NCBI GenBank assembly: GCA_028583605.1
Contig: CM053334.1
Span: 24,757,226 to 24,821,225, forward strand
Reading direction: 5' to 3'
Length of the DNA stretch: 64,000 bases
DNA from: Dastarcus helophoroides
Lineage: Eukaryota; Arthropoda; Insecta; Coleoptera; Bothrideridae
The position numbers were made by a program, and so were the translations under genes. Shown here one piece after another: positions 10,099-21,388 of this stretch (position 1 is the stretch's first letter; each line of letters begins with the position of its first letter). Under the pieces are notes generated by a model. The model was given only the letters and a program-made list of their open reading frames with translations. It had not been told where the DNA came from and made no database searches.

Positions 10099-10978
10099 TT
10101 ATTTTGTTTTAATTTCGTTTTTTCTTCTGAAAAAAGTTTCCAAAAACTGTTAATTTTAATCTCAAAATTGTCCATTCAAAATTTTATCTGCTTCTCACAA
10201 AAATTTCTTTTAACCACACTACATTTCAAAATTTCAGGTGCATCATTATCGTTTGAGTTTAGGGTCGAGAATTCGACTTTAAAGTTGAAATTGTATGCAA
10301 CAAGTTTCCAAAAAAAACTTGAAATGTTGATTAAAACGGGTCATTTTCAAAACAAAATTATTGAAAATGTTCAATGTTTGCTTAAAAATGATTTTCCAAT
10401 TTTTTAAAATTGTTGAAAGGTTAAAAATTCTCCTGTTTTAAAAATTTTAAACTTTTTAAATTTCAACATTTTCTAGCTCTTTTTGACCTAAGACCTATAG
10501 AATTCTGATTTGTTGTGGAAATTTGTAAAAAAGTGGTGATTCGTAAAGAAAGGATTAAATTTGGCAAAAAATGCCTTAGGTACATGAAATCTGAGTTTTT
10601 TTTCTCAAATGCGAACTCTTCTATTTCCAAAATGCCGAGTTTAAATTTAAAATTTTTAGTTCTTTTTTTCCTAAGATCTAAGTTTTAAAAGATAAAATAA
10701 TCATTTTGAGAATTTTTTTTTCTCCCAATTAAGAACAAACCTTTAAATATTCACCTGATAAAAAAATTGGTTTCTAGATTATATTCGGCATTTAATAATT
10801 TTTTCTTAAAATTTCGAGGCTTAAATCTAAATTTCGATTTTATTTTCGCTGCCAACCAATTAACCTGGTAGATGCAAAATTTGTCTTTTAAAATCGAAGG
10901 AGATAACGTGACACTGTCATTTCGAGAAACAGTCATGGGGAGAAAATTTACCTCACACGATGTGTTAGGATTAGTTCT
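10099..10978. other. AT-rich non-coding DNA
   Basis: About 880 bp of degenerate TTTTCAAAATTT/AAATTTTGA sequence. No coding, inverted or clear tandem structure beyond the general A/T motif that recurs across the window. Confidence 0.5.
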
Positions 10979-12965
10979 AGAAATTAAAAACAAAAATGGA
11001 TGACCAATGAAATTCTGCTACCCATGGAAGAAGGTAGAAAATTCAAAGATAATAAAAAGACAATTATAGAGATCTGCAAAGACGGATAAGGTCAGAAATC
11101 AGGTTTGCAAAAAACGAATGGCTCAAAAGAGAATGCAGTGAAATAGAAAAACATCAACATAAACATGATGATTTTAACCTTCATAAAAGACTCAAAGAAA
11201 CTGCCGAGTTATTTAGAAAACGGTATAATAGTCCATGAAGATAGCCAGATACTCCTAAACAATTCTGAAAAGTGTAAGATATGGGAAGACTACGTCTATG
11301 ACAACAGACCCATTAAAGAGTCTACAGTCGGGAACAATATGGATGGTTCTTCTATTACTAAAGAAGAGATAAAAAAGGCTATAGACATTTCAAAAAATAA
11401 CAAAGCAGCTGGACCAGATAAGATACCAGCAGAAATACTTAAATTCCTAGATGAGAGAGGTATTGTAGTACTTTACAAGTTATTCAACCAAATATTTGAC
11501 ACGGGCCATTACCCACTCTCTTCCAATTTTATCTCTCTGCCAAAGAAGATCAACACACGTAAATGTGAAGAACACAGATTAGCCTCATGAGCCATTCCCT
11601 AAAAATATTCCTAAGAATATTACATCAGAGATTATTTAAAAAGTGTGACAACGCTATAAGTGACTCTCAGTTTGGATTTAGACACGGGCTGGGCACAAGC
11701 ACTAGTTGCAACTCAAGTGCTAATATAGAACTGTTATTACTAGTGAAAAAAACGTATGTATATGCTTCATAGACTACGGCAAAGCTTTTGACAAAATACA
11801 ACATCACTCATGCAGCTTCTCAGGAGATTTGATGTAGATCAAAAAGACATCTGGTGCATCGAAAACTTATATTGGCACCAATCAGCAAAAGTAAGACTAA
11901 CTAATGGCCTAACAATCCTAACATCCGTAGAAGAGTGCGGCAAGGGTCTATCTTATCGCCACTCTTGTTTAATTTGTATTCAGAAGCTATCTTTCAAGAG
12001 TCGCTTGAGGGTAAAGAAATTGAAATCGGAGTCAATGGAGTCCGGATAAATGATATGCGGATGACACAATTCTGGTTGCGAATAATATGGATGATCTGCA
12101 AAAGCTAGTCAATGTAATAGAAGAATATAGCTAGTTCTAGACTATCGAAAGGCGTTAGAGCAACTTTTAATCTTTCTTGGTCTCAGGGGAGATGATTTGT
12201 ATTTCGATTTTTCAAGATAACCAAGAATCAGTCAGTTGCACAAAAAAAATGAAACTAGACATAAACACAAAGAAAACTAAATTCATGATTGTCACAACAG
12301 AAAAAGATACATTTGGAAATGCCAATTTAGCACATAAGGAAAAACCTTTAGAACGGGTAGAAAGATTTAAATACTTGGGAACACGGCTTCAAGAGAAATG
12401 GTCATCAGACAAAGAAATTAAGTCCAGAATCGAACAAACCCGAGGCGCTTTCTTGAAAGTTAAAAAAGCGTTCACTTGCAGTGACTTCGATCTTGACCTT
12501 CGCCTGAGATTTCTGAGGTGTTTTATCTGGCACTTCTGTACGGTATGGAAAGCTGGACCCTAAAAGTAAAGGCTATAAAAAATGAGAAGCATTCGAAATG
12601 TGGACATATCGTATTATATTTAAGGTACCATGGATAGCCAGGATAAAAAACCAGGAGGTTCTCAAACGTTTTAATAAAGATCGAGGACTCTTCAACACCA
12701 TAAAAAAAGAAAAACAGCATACCTGGGTCATATTAGAGGCAACAATAAATATAAAATTCTTCATCTAATTATCGAGGGCAAGATTGACGGTAAAAGAGGA
12801 GTAGGACGAAGAAAAATGTCATGGCTGTGGAACGAGAGATACTGGACAGGCATACGCGATATACAGTCATTGATTCACGCAGGCAGAGACAGAGGAGCAA
12901 TGAAAAATTTGATCGCAAACATCCATTAATGGATAAGCAAAAAGAGAAGAAGATTTTAGGGGAAA
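10979..12965 (+). pseudogene. RTE-like LINE, reverse transcriptase and C-terminal region (copy B)
   Basis: Blocks appear in order on the plus strand across several frames: KQKWMTNEILLPMEEGRK (10990), a linker ending DNRP, AAGPDKIPAEILKFL (about 11405), DSQFGFRHGLGTS (about 11660), CFIDYGKAFDKIQH with the motif A Asp (about 11763), RRGVRQGS-like sequence near 11940, YADDTILVANNMDDLQKL (about 12053), then after an inserted half-MITE KTKFMIV, RVERFKYLGT, EIKSRIEQTRGAFLK and RLRFLRC. Nearer the end WIARI, RKTAYLGHI-like and GVGRRKMSWL blocks follow. The last readable codons lie near 12930, and a short purine tail AAAAAGAGAAGAAG follows. Motifs A and C are intact, but stops and shifts make it a pseudogene. 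The endonuclease at 5842 may belong to the same insertion. Confidence 0.85.
12135..12250 (+). mobile_element. Foldback MITE copy 3, right arm only, inside the RTE-like LINE
   Basis: Begins near ACTATCGAAAGGCGTTAGAG and continues TTTTAATCTTTCTTGGTCTC, GATTTGTATTTCGATTTTTC and AAGATAACCAAGAATCAGTC. It interrupts the LINE between the DLQKLVNVIEEYS block and the KTKFMIV block, so it inserted after the LINE arrived. The left arm and most of the loop are missing. Confidence 0.8.
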
Positions 12966-14920
12966 AGATTTGTCTATCAGTAGCTAATGTTTCTCAGCTA
13001 ATTAAATAGTTTCTGATTTTCATAAAATTAACAAATCCACAATCATTTTTCTTGAAGTTCAGTTTCAAGGTATTGCATATTTAAGGATACAGACATCTAA
13101 ATGGTGATTTTATATTGCTGGCAAAATCCTGGGCCATTAGCAACATAAAAAACCGACATAACACATCTACATCACTTTATCCTCACACCAAGTAAACAAA
13201 ATAAGGTAAAAATAATGTTACAGGCAATCCATCCGTCTGTAAACTTGGTCGGTAATGCAACAGCACACCTCAGTTTAATTATTTCGAAGAATACTAAAAT
13301 TTTGTTTAAATTTATCTAAAAATAATACGTGTAGAAGGGAGAACGCACCGTGTGCCGTGCGTTCGCGTTAGCTGACCAATTCTAATTTTGAATACTACTA
13401 AACTACTAAATCATTGGGATATACACCGGCTTCCACAAAAAAAAAAAAAACTACAAATAACTCCTCAACTCTTGCGTGTTTTGTTCTCGAGTGCAGTTCG
13501 GTAAATATTTGTAAAATCTGACCTATGAAAGTGTTTTAGTTTGTGCTTTCTCTCAAAGGATTATTTAAGATGAAGTGGTGAGTTTCACTTTGCAGCATGC
13601 ACTTACTTGTTTGGTGTCAGTTAGAGATTATTTATAATAATCTTGTATGGTTTTTATTTTGTAAAATATTTATTAACTGATTAAAATTCAAAACTGCTTT
13701 CATAAGTTTTTAAAATCTATCTAAAGGTTCAAAATATCTTTTGTTAGAATTAATTTTATCAGATTTCAATTTTTTTTAAATATTGTTCGTCATTTCGTTT
13801 CTTCAAATTTTCAAGTGTCATTAAAATCTTTAAATGGTTCTAAATAAGAATTTTAATAAAATTTACTGGCGTGTTATTCAGTGGATCCACCTAAATGGAT
13901 TTGGCCTCTCTTTATTTATATTATTATTCCTATTATTCCTAATTTTCATGCAACAATGCAATCTGTAAACGTCTTGTTCTGTAAATAAGAAGACCTAAAA
14001 GGAAACGAATAAAAATCTTGGTAAGCAACGTTTTTTTTTTTGAGTTCAATTCAATTCTTAAATTTGTGAAACTTCGAAGCTTGATGATACTTAATAATTT
14101 GGAAGAAGGATATATCGCCAAAAAAGAATTTTAAATTCGTTTTAAAAAGACACCTTTTTAAGGTTAAATATTGAATTTTGCCATTTTTTAAATAACATAA
14201 GCTTTTTCAAAATGTCAACGTTACTATTAAAATTTATAAGACAATACTCGGATTTTCGAGTTCAAAAATTTGCATGTTTTACGAAAAAAATTGATATTTC
14301 GAGAGAAACCTGAAATTAATAAAAGCGAATTACAAGGTTTAGACAAAATGTTGAGTAAAAATGAAAATTTTAAGAAAAACTTTAACTGCACAAAAAATCT
14401 TTACCTTTTTGTAAATGTTTTATATTTAAATAATGAATTTGAAAAAATTCGAATATTAAATTTTATGCTCTGAAATATAAGACAAGTATAATAAATAATA
14501 ACACAGGAGGACAATTTGTAACCTAATTTCTGTTGAGCTAGGTTTTTGAGCTGTTTTAGAGTTAAATAGGCATGCTGATTTCAAAAGTGCAGTTAGTATT
14601 CTTCTATCACGTCTAGTTTTTTTCTCTACATCTAATATAGGTATCATACATTCGAGTAAGAGAAAGTGCCTTTGTTCAATATTCTCGAAATTTATTAAGT
14701 AACGATGGAGCTGTGTATTTCCATAACGTACTATATGATTTAATAAAAATGTTAAGAATTCAACCTTAAAACAAAACTAATGGTGATTTTTCATCGATTA
14801 CTCAAAGCAAATATTGAAGTGTGTTCTCCTGCACAAGGGAAATTCATTTGGCGAATTCCTAATAGACCACACTGTTTGGTGGACAATATGAAAACAAAGA
14901 GAGTCACTAACTTGTCGCAA
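12966..14920. other. Intergenic DNA, mostly unannotated
   Basis: About 1.95 kb. A short hairpin (AACGCAC/GTGCGTT) lies near 13343-13365. Around 13490-13575 an initiator-like GTGCAGTTCGG is followed by ATGAAGTG and a donor-like GTGAGT, which could be a very short first exon. No downstream exon is recognised. A minus-strand frame near 14456-14647 has no known domain. Confidence 0.45.
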
Positions 14921-14924
14921 TCAA

Positions 14925-15495
14925 TCGTGGATCATCTGTATTGACCTTTTTGCTTTTTCCTTGTCCAGCAACCGAATATACTAAGGATCCCCGTTTTTTG
15001 TGTATGTGGAACAACATATCTCATGAAAACCATTGGGAGCAGTGAAATTGACTACTAAAATGTGAACTGAAATCAAGTGATTCAAGCATTCTGCACCAGC
15101 AACTTCTCGACAGAAAAAACCGTATATTTCCATATCTGCATATAAAACAAAGCCTTATGAAGCAATTTGTTGAATATATGCTCATTGAAGCAGATTGTTC
15201 TAAGTATCTATTATGGCATTTCCTAGAAAGTTCTTTAAAAAGATATAGGTCAGTGTGTTTGATGGACCACAGATTCGATAACTCGCTAAAAACGAACCTT
15301 TCATTGCAACAGAATGACAGAAAGACAGAATTTGAAAAAAATGATTTCTTGGCATTTGAAAACATTGTTAAAGACTTTATTGAAAATACACGAGCCCAGA
15401 ATTACATCGAAATTATCCAGCAACTCTTAGAGAGTTTTAAAATGCCTAGTTGCAATATGAGTATTAAATTGTATTTTTTCCATATCCACCTTATT
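14925..15495 (+). pseudogene. Relic of an unclassified repeat-associated protein
   Basis: Plus-strand blocks follow the order of an uncharacterised multicopy protein common in insect genomes: WIICIDLF (about 14930), EYTKDPRFLCMWNN after a frameshift (about 14975), IFPYLHIKQSLMKQF (about 15120-15170), a linker with FEKNDFLAFENIVKDFI, and SCNMSIKLYFFHIHL (about 15450-15490). The family's usual text in these places is close to TKYPCFLCLWD, LPPLHIKLGLMKQF and NMSLKIHFLHSHL, recalled and not searched. The homology stops where the left LTR of the next element begins, so insertion there may have truncated it. The frame from 15157 is open for about 110 codons of this protein and then runs into the LTR. 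Function unknown. Confidence 0.55.
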
Positions 15496-15500
15496 GACTT

Positions 15501-15719
15501 TGCTACGTTTTCTTCCTCAACAAAGAAATCGTGGCTTAGTATTCAAGAATTAAGAAAAAATCTTTTAAGTGCCACTACTAATGCTTAGAATAATTTTCTT
15601 TATTATCGCCGGCTAGCGTTTGGAAAAGAGCAAGAGCCTCTTCTTGGTACATGCTGGGAATCGTACACCGCAGTGAGGCCCCTTCGTTTGGGCCGATTTC
15701 TCCCAGATAAAGACTGACA
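15501..15719 (-). repeat. Left LTR (3' LTR in element sense)
   Basis: Direct copy of 18331-18552. Shared text includes ATCGTGGCTTAGTATTCAAG, TTTTAAGTGCCACTACTAAT, CTTTATTATCGCC, AAGAGCAAGAGCCTCTTCTT and GATTTCTCCC. The two differ at scattered sites, roughly one in ten, so insertion is not recent. Confidence 0.75.
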
Positions 15720-18305
15720 GAGGATATGCCAGCGTTTCCAAACCAATAGCTTACTATCAAGGAAATGCTCACCAACTCGGGCAAGTCGATCCTAGAAACA
15801 TCACCAATCACGAGAACAATTTAAAAGCTATGCCCTACTGCCAAGAATCAAAACAAACCTTCAAAGCATAACGTCTAAGACCTGCTTCAGCAGCATCGAC
15901 TAAATTATTCTTATCGTGCTCATTAGACCTAGACTAAGAGGTATCTAAATTTACAACCCTTTTGATCAATCATCAGTCTAACAACTCAAAATTTCAGACT
16001 CCATCTAAAGATCTAAAGTGACAGCAGACTAAACAAACCGTACAACTATCCCAAAATCAATACCCAAGAGGTAATGACAACCACCTTACGGATAGACTTC
16101 TAAAAAAAGATAAACCCAAAGTTAAAGCAGGAACCAAGAAACGAACCCTCAACTACAGGCGTGCCAAACCACTGTGCTAGTCCATATGCCCTCAAATAAA
16201 AAACGATACCTAGCATCAAACATATCACTAGCTCAGTGCAGATAAAGATACCCAACAATGAGCACCGCCAGGACAAAATACAACACCAACTGAAAAGTAA
16301 ACCCAAGGTTTACCAACTAAACCGCTCTATAAAAAAAATTCAAAAAGGAAAAATGAACATCAACTAACTAATTTCTTAAACGACGAAAGATAGGAAGAGA
16401 AAATAAAAGAGAAGGAAAATAGATGAAAAAGGAAACAAAAAAAACCATTCTCCAAATCAGGCACGCTTATCAATGGGTCCACAGAAATTCAGAAACTTAA
16501 ACCGACCAAACAAGAAAACAAAAACCCAAAACTTCCAAAGTCTAAAATTCGAGACGAACTTTCACTGACTCGACAAATCCAACCAAACGTTGCTCAAACA
16601 ACGAGCTCAGCTTCAAGTATTTCGAAAAATCTAATTTAAAGTTGACAGACTAGAAGTATCAAAAACCACAAGAGAGCTAAACTCCAAAACGACCCAAACG
16701 GTCCACCCACAATACCTCATAAAACTCTCAAAACCAAACGACTCAGCCTTCATACCAAATCCAAAAACGATGACAGGCTGAGACCACACCATACTTAATC
16801 AACTATACTCGAACTATATACAAGACTGGTAAAAGCAGACCCAAAAATAAAAGAAACCTAATAAGGAACAGCAGCAAAAAGTATAGGCCCATTAATAAAT
16901 ACATCCAACTGGCAAAACTGGACCAGATCCAAAAAGAAAAATCTAAAAGCTACACGATACTCAACAACCTAATTAAACACTGACCACAGCAGTCTAAAGA
17001 AAATACTAACTAAACAAAATCTGCCAAGGAAGGGCAAAACTAAATAAGACCAAAATAACCAAAAAACATAAGCAGACGCGAAAGCAGAATAAATCTAAAG
17101 ACAGACAAAGAGCTGAACAAGATCAAACAAAAAGTACAACAACAACTGGCTCAGATAGCCAAACCAAAAAGAAAAGAAACTAAAGTCCTCGAACAAGGAC
17201 TAAATCCAAAAGGGACCAAAATTCTCAACATCTCAACAAAGTCCAAAAAGTCTAAACGACGGTAATCTAAGTCAACTCAAAAGCAAAAGAAAAGAAGCTA
17301 ACCAACCAACAATAACTAAGGTCTCAAAAAGGCAGATACAATATTAAATCAGATCAAGTCCGCTTAAGAAGGAGAAACAGAAAAAAGAATAAAGCTCACA
17401 ACATCTCGACAAGGTCAAAAGTTACTAAACAACTTTAAAGTAATTAAAATTTAAAAAAAAAGAAATCTTTATAGTTAAAATGTATCAAAGTTTAAAGAAA
17501 ACAAATACGGTACTAAATCGAATTCAAAATAATCTGCAAAGAGAAAACATAGACTACATAGCCTCTCAACTCTCCTGTTGACTTTCAAGAAGTTTATTCA
17601 AGTAACACGCTAAAATCTCCAATAAACTATTTAAATACTCAATATCGCATCTAATTTCCTAAGTTTCCAAAATAATTATTCAGCAAAGGCACAAATGTAC
17701 AACTCCAGCTGTTAAAAGAACAAAATAAATACCAACTTACTTTCAAGTCGTGAATTCACTTTTAAACCAATGACAACCTTACTAACAAACTGCTATCGTC
17801 TTAACTCCAAAATCCAAAGCGAAAGTTTGCAACTACTAAATCACCACAACAAAAAAAAAAACTCCAAAGAGTTAAACGATATCAACTATGGTTCTCTTAA
17901 CACTATAAAGCCAGGTTAAACCCTGTAATGACTAAGTCCTAATCATAAACCACTAACAAACTTAAATCAAAAATTGATTGAGAGACCAATACTTCAAAAA
18001 AAAGTTAAAAGTGAAAGCGCAGCTTAAAAGTTTAAGTCAATATTTAATAAGTATCAAAAGTAATATTACAAAGTGATTATAAGAGCCAAAATAAAATGTT
18101 CAAAGTTAGAAATCAACAAAGTTCAAAACTAACACGTGAGCTTGCAATAATCAGACCAAAAAAAATCCAAAAACAAAAATTGCAAGTCACCAAACCAATT
18201 AACTATTACCAATAAATCAAAAAAAAAAGTCAAACAGGGGATAACTAAATACAAAGTCAAGTTAAAAAGAAAAGAAAATTATCACACCAGCTTATAAAAA
18301 GGGGG
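15720..18305 (-). other. Interior of the LTR element: no genes, strong A/C skew
   Basis: About 2.6 kb in which the plus strand is visibly dominated by A and C with few T and G (for example ACCGACCAAACAAGAAAACA near 16500), so the element's sense strand is T/G-rich. Stops occur frequently in all frames. I recognise no retroviral-type protein, tandem array or RNA gene. The skew begins shortly after the left LTR and fades before the right one. Confidence 0.6.
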
Positions 18306-18322
18306 CCCCACGTTGGGCACCA
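18306..18322 (-). promoter_or_regulatory. Primer-binding site of the LTR element
   Basis: On the minus strand the text is TGGTGCCCAACGTGGGG, starting eight bases past the CA that ends the right LTR. TGG at the start matches pairing to the CCA end of a tRNA, and TGGTGCCCAACGTGGGG is a form common in arthropod LTR elements. It sets the element's orientation as minus. Confidence 0.7.
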
Positions 18323-18330
18323 AATATTAC

Positions 18331-18552
18331 TGTTATGGTATTTTTCCCCAATAAACGGAATCGTGGCTTAGTATTCAAGAATTAAGAAAAATTCTTTTAA
18401 GTGCCACTACTAATGCATGGAATAATTTCCTTTATTATCGCCGACTAGCGTTAGAGAAAGAGCAAGAGCCTCTTCTTGGTACAGGCTGGGAATCGTACAC
18501 CCCAGTGAGGACCCATTTGTTTGGGCCGATTTCTCCCTGATAAAGACTAAAC
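18331..18552 (-). repeat. Right LTR (5' LTR in element sense)
   Basis: On the minus strand it ends CCATAACA and contains AATAAA at about 18430-18436 as a likely polyadenylation signal. Its outer end (AGTCTTTATCAGGGAG) matches the left LTR but the first bases are altered. Both copies contain the same short plus-strand open frame, which is a shared-LTR effect. Confidence 0.75.
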
Positions 18553-19950
18553 CAACAATCTCCAATGGAAATTTAAACCTTAACAACTTACTGAAAAATC
18601 TTGCTGCGGCGATGAGAAGAGTAAATGATTTCACCGAGATTTAAGGCTATGGAGGCACAATATCAAAGTAAATAGCATATAGGATGCAAAGGTGAATATA
18701 CAATGAGGTTGACTATTGTTAGAGGATCAATTATCAGATGAAAACGTCCACATAGAAGAAAAAGAAGAAGAACAAACTCGAAAATTTTCAGCTTAATATG
18801 TTTGTTTAATTCTTTGTAAAAAAAAACCTTTACTATTTATATAAACACAATTTGATTTGTAGTAATATTTAGCCTTTGAATAAATAAAACTCTTATTTGT
18901 GAACAATCTATTTGGTATTTTTACATTTATTTTCCTTTATATGCGTATTTTGTATGGCTTTGGAGACAAGAAGAGGGCACCCTGTAGATTAAAAAGTTGA
19001 CATGATAGAAAAAAATTGAGGACATTTTTGCATTTAGAGGCCAAAAATTAGTCGAAAACAAGTCACATACCCAAAACAACGAAATTGCTGTTCCCTAGTG
19101 AATTAAAGATGAAGTTTTAAGATTCATATTTTTAAAAATTCGATTTTTCTTTCAACGTTAGCTTGAAATTTGGCTTGAAATTTGGCTTGAAATTTGAAAG
19201 TTGACTTTTTTTCTTGAAATTTAGAGTATTTAAACAAAATGAAACTCCCGAGAATTTTACAGTTCTTCTTGAAAAAATTATAACCTTTACGTAGGTACTT
19301 TTTTCTAAAATTCCTGTATATTTGTAATTTGATTTATTCATTTTTATTTATTCCTGTAAAATGCTGGCTTTAAATAAAAATACAAACTTTTCTTTAAAAA
19401 TGATCTCCCAATATCTCAATATTGTCTTAAAATTTAGGTACTAGTGCATACATTTTAAACTGTTTCTGAAATTTCAAATTGCACTCTAACTGGGAACTGT
19501 TGCATTAGAGAATATTAATTTAATTAACATTATTTGATAAGTTGAGGATAACTAAATGCATGTCACTCCGAAGGTGCCTGTATTTAATGGCTGTTGCTAT
19601 AATTTAACTCATAATATAAGAATGCGAGTTACCTTACTACAGTGACCCTTGTATCCTTAGTTACTTCGCACATCTTGGGAATGTTACACTTTCGTTCGAA
19701 ACTTTGTGTTCCATATTTTCAATTTTTTAGAAAAAGTCGATGTTTTGGGATTAAACTAGAAACTTCAACATTTTTTTAACGAGTTTTTGTTTTTTTGTGT
19801 TTTTAACTATTTAAAAACGTTGGCGTGTCTTTTTTAAATGTTAATTTATTTTCTCTTTGAAATTTTTTGAAATTTGAAATTTAAATTTTGAGTAAACTAT
19901 CCGAAAATATCTAATAACACTAGAAATGTATCAAAAAAAATCCATTAATG
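18553..19950. other. Intergenic DNA with a possible LINE/SINE tail
   Basis: About 1.4 kb. The first 230 bp (to an AGAAGAAAAAGAAGAAGAAC run at 18750-18770) look like a retroposon tail, because purine GAA-rich tails end RTE-like copies elsewhere in this window, but no coding block supports it. The rest is AT-rich. At 19160-19195 a 13 bp unit GGCTTGAAATTT is repeated in tandem. Confidence 0.4.
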
Positions 19951-20937
19951 CGAGGGTAAATCAAATATGAACTGCTATGTGTTTTTAAAAATTTACTGGT
20001 ACAAGATATATGAAAGTTATTAACTATTTTTCAACATAATCTCGTGATTTTCCTAGGCATTTTTTCCAACGGATTGGGAGTTTTTTAATGCCATCATCAT
20101 AAAAAGAAGAAAGGCGTGTTTGTAGCCAATTGCGCAAAGATGTTTCAACGGCAGCATCATCATGGAATTGTTACCTCCTAGAGCTTCTTCAAGTGGCCCA
20201 AACATATGATAATCGCATGGTGATAAGTCGGGACTATAAGGAGGGTGTTCTAATGTTGCCCAATTCATTTCTTCTAATTTTTAATGTGTCAGGTTAGCTG
20301 GGTGATGGCAGGCATTGTCGTGAAGCAAAATCACATTTCTGACCGAAAATTCGCGCCTCTTTCGCCGATATGCACATTTTGCTTCATCCAATAGCTGGCA
20401 GTAGTATTTAGCATTAACCGTACGACGTTCATACAGAAAATCGACGTGTACAACTCCTTTAAAATCTCAAAACACTGTCGCAAGAACCTTTCCAGCTAAG
20501 AGGCAAATTTTTGCCTTGACGGGTGCACCTTCCCCTTTTTTCTCCATTCCATGCGTGCTTGTTTAGATTCTGGGGTGTAATGGTGGACCCAAGTCTCATC
20601 ACATGTAACGATACCTTGCAAAAAAACATTATCTTTACGTTGAAAACTTCCAAGATGGCGCTGACAAATCTCCAGACGTTGTTGTTTCTCTTCTTCAATT
20701 AAAAGACAAGGTACCCACCTGGCCGAAATTGTTCGAAACCCCAGCTCATCTGTAATGATGGATTAAGCACTCCCAAAGTTTATCCCTATCTGAGCTGCAA
20801 TTTCACCAACAGTTAAACGGCGATCACCTTCTAAAAGGCGTTGAACAGCGTTAATCTTGTCCGCACTCATACTGGTTCGAGGACGACGGACATGGGTTTC
20901 ATTTTCAACTTAAGTTCGTCCTTCCAAACATTTTTTG
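19951..20937 (-). pseudogene. mariner transposase relic, copy 1 (5'-truncated)
   Basis: Minus-strand DD34D-type mariner. In order: a fragment like CLEGRT/VENETHVRRPRTSMSADK, DRRLTVGEIAAQIGI, TDELGF, EKQQRLEICQRHL, CDETWVHHYTPESKQ with the first Asp (about 20590), HDN in the second motif (about 20318), NWATLEHPPYSPDLSPCDYH with the third Asp (about 20220), and QSVGKNA near the end. All three catalytic Asp residues survive, but several frameshifts and stops break the frame. The 3' inverted-repeat end is CGAGGGTAAATCAAATATGA at 19951. The 5' inverted repeat and the first ~80 residues are missing at about 20937. The TA target base pair at 19949-19950 reads TG and is mutated. Confidence 0.9.
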
Positions 20938-21386
20938 GGCTGGTAACTGGTAGTTAAAAATAATGCCAAGGTTTAAAAAGTTGCTGAGTGTCAACTTTAT
21001 GCAAACTTTAATATAAACATTTTGAAAAACAACTTGCTGACATTAGCAAGGGCGCAAGTCAGGCTTTGGCCAAATGACGGCTCAAAATTCTCTTAGCATA
21101 CTTTCCAATATTTGGTAATCATTTAGTAAATTCAGGACATTTACAATACCCTAAACTCAGAAGATAACTTGCCATATCAAGTCCTGAAACGGGGAAGGTA
21201 ACACATATAACGTCACCACGAGTCCTGAGGGTGAGTAGACATTAACTGATATACTCTATCAAAATGCAAATTGGGGATTTTTACTAACTGATTTTGCTCA
21301 ATAAGTGGCCAAATATGTCCAAAAACAAAGCAGGAGCATTTAAAAATGAGAAAATTATTCTGGTCTGCATTCTGTCGAAAACTGTG
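20938..21386. other. Intergenic spacer between two mariners
   Basis: About 450 bp of ordinary AT-rich sequence with no recognised motif on either strand. Confidence 0.5.
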
Positions 21387-21388
21387 TA

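Larger units (their letters stand above)
15501..18552 (-). mobile_element. Non-coding LTR retrotransposon (LARD-like)
   Basis: Two direct repeats of about 220 bp flank about 2.6 kb. Reading on the minus strand, the right repeat is the 5' LTR and is followed by a GTAATATT spacer and TGGTGCCCAACGTGGGGC, a typical tRNA primer-binding site for insect Gypsy/BEL-type elements. The left LTR begins TGTCAGTC and ends CGTAGCA (TG...CA). The interior has no open frame longer than about 70 codons, no gag, protease, reverse transcriptase or integrase motif, and a strong A/C excess on the plus strand. It must have been mobilised in trans by another element. No purine tract is obvious next to the left LTR and no flanking target duplication was found, so decay at the ends is likely. 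Confidence 0.65.

Noticed and set aside
13343..13365. GAACGCAC/GTGCGTTC hairpin as a Helitron 3' end
   Set aside because: No CTRR terminus or TC start with A/T insertion site was found nearby.
18370..18540. Plus-strand open frame WLSIQELRK... through the right LTR
   Set aside because: Present in both LTR copies and antisense to the element; the left copy has a stop. No known protein.
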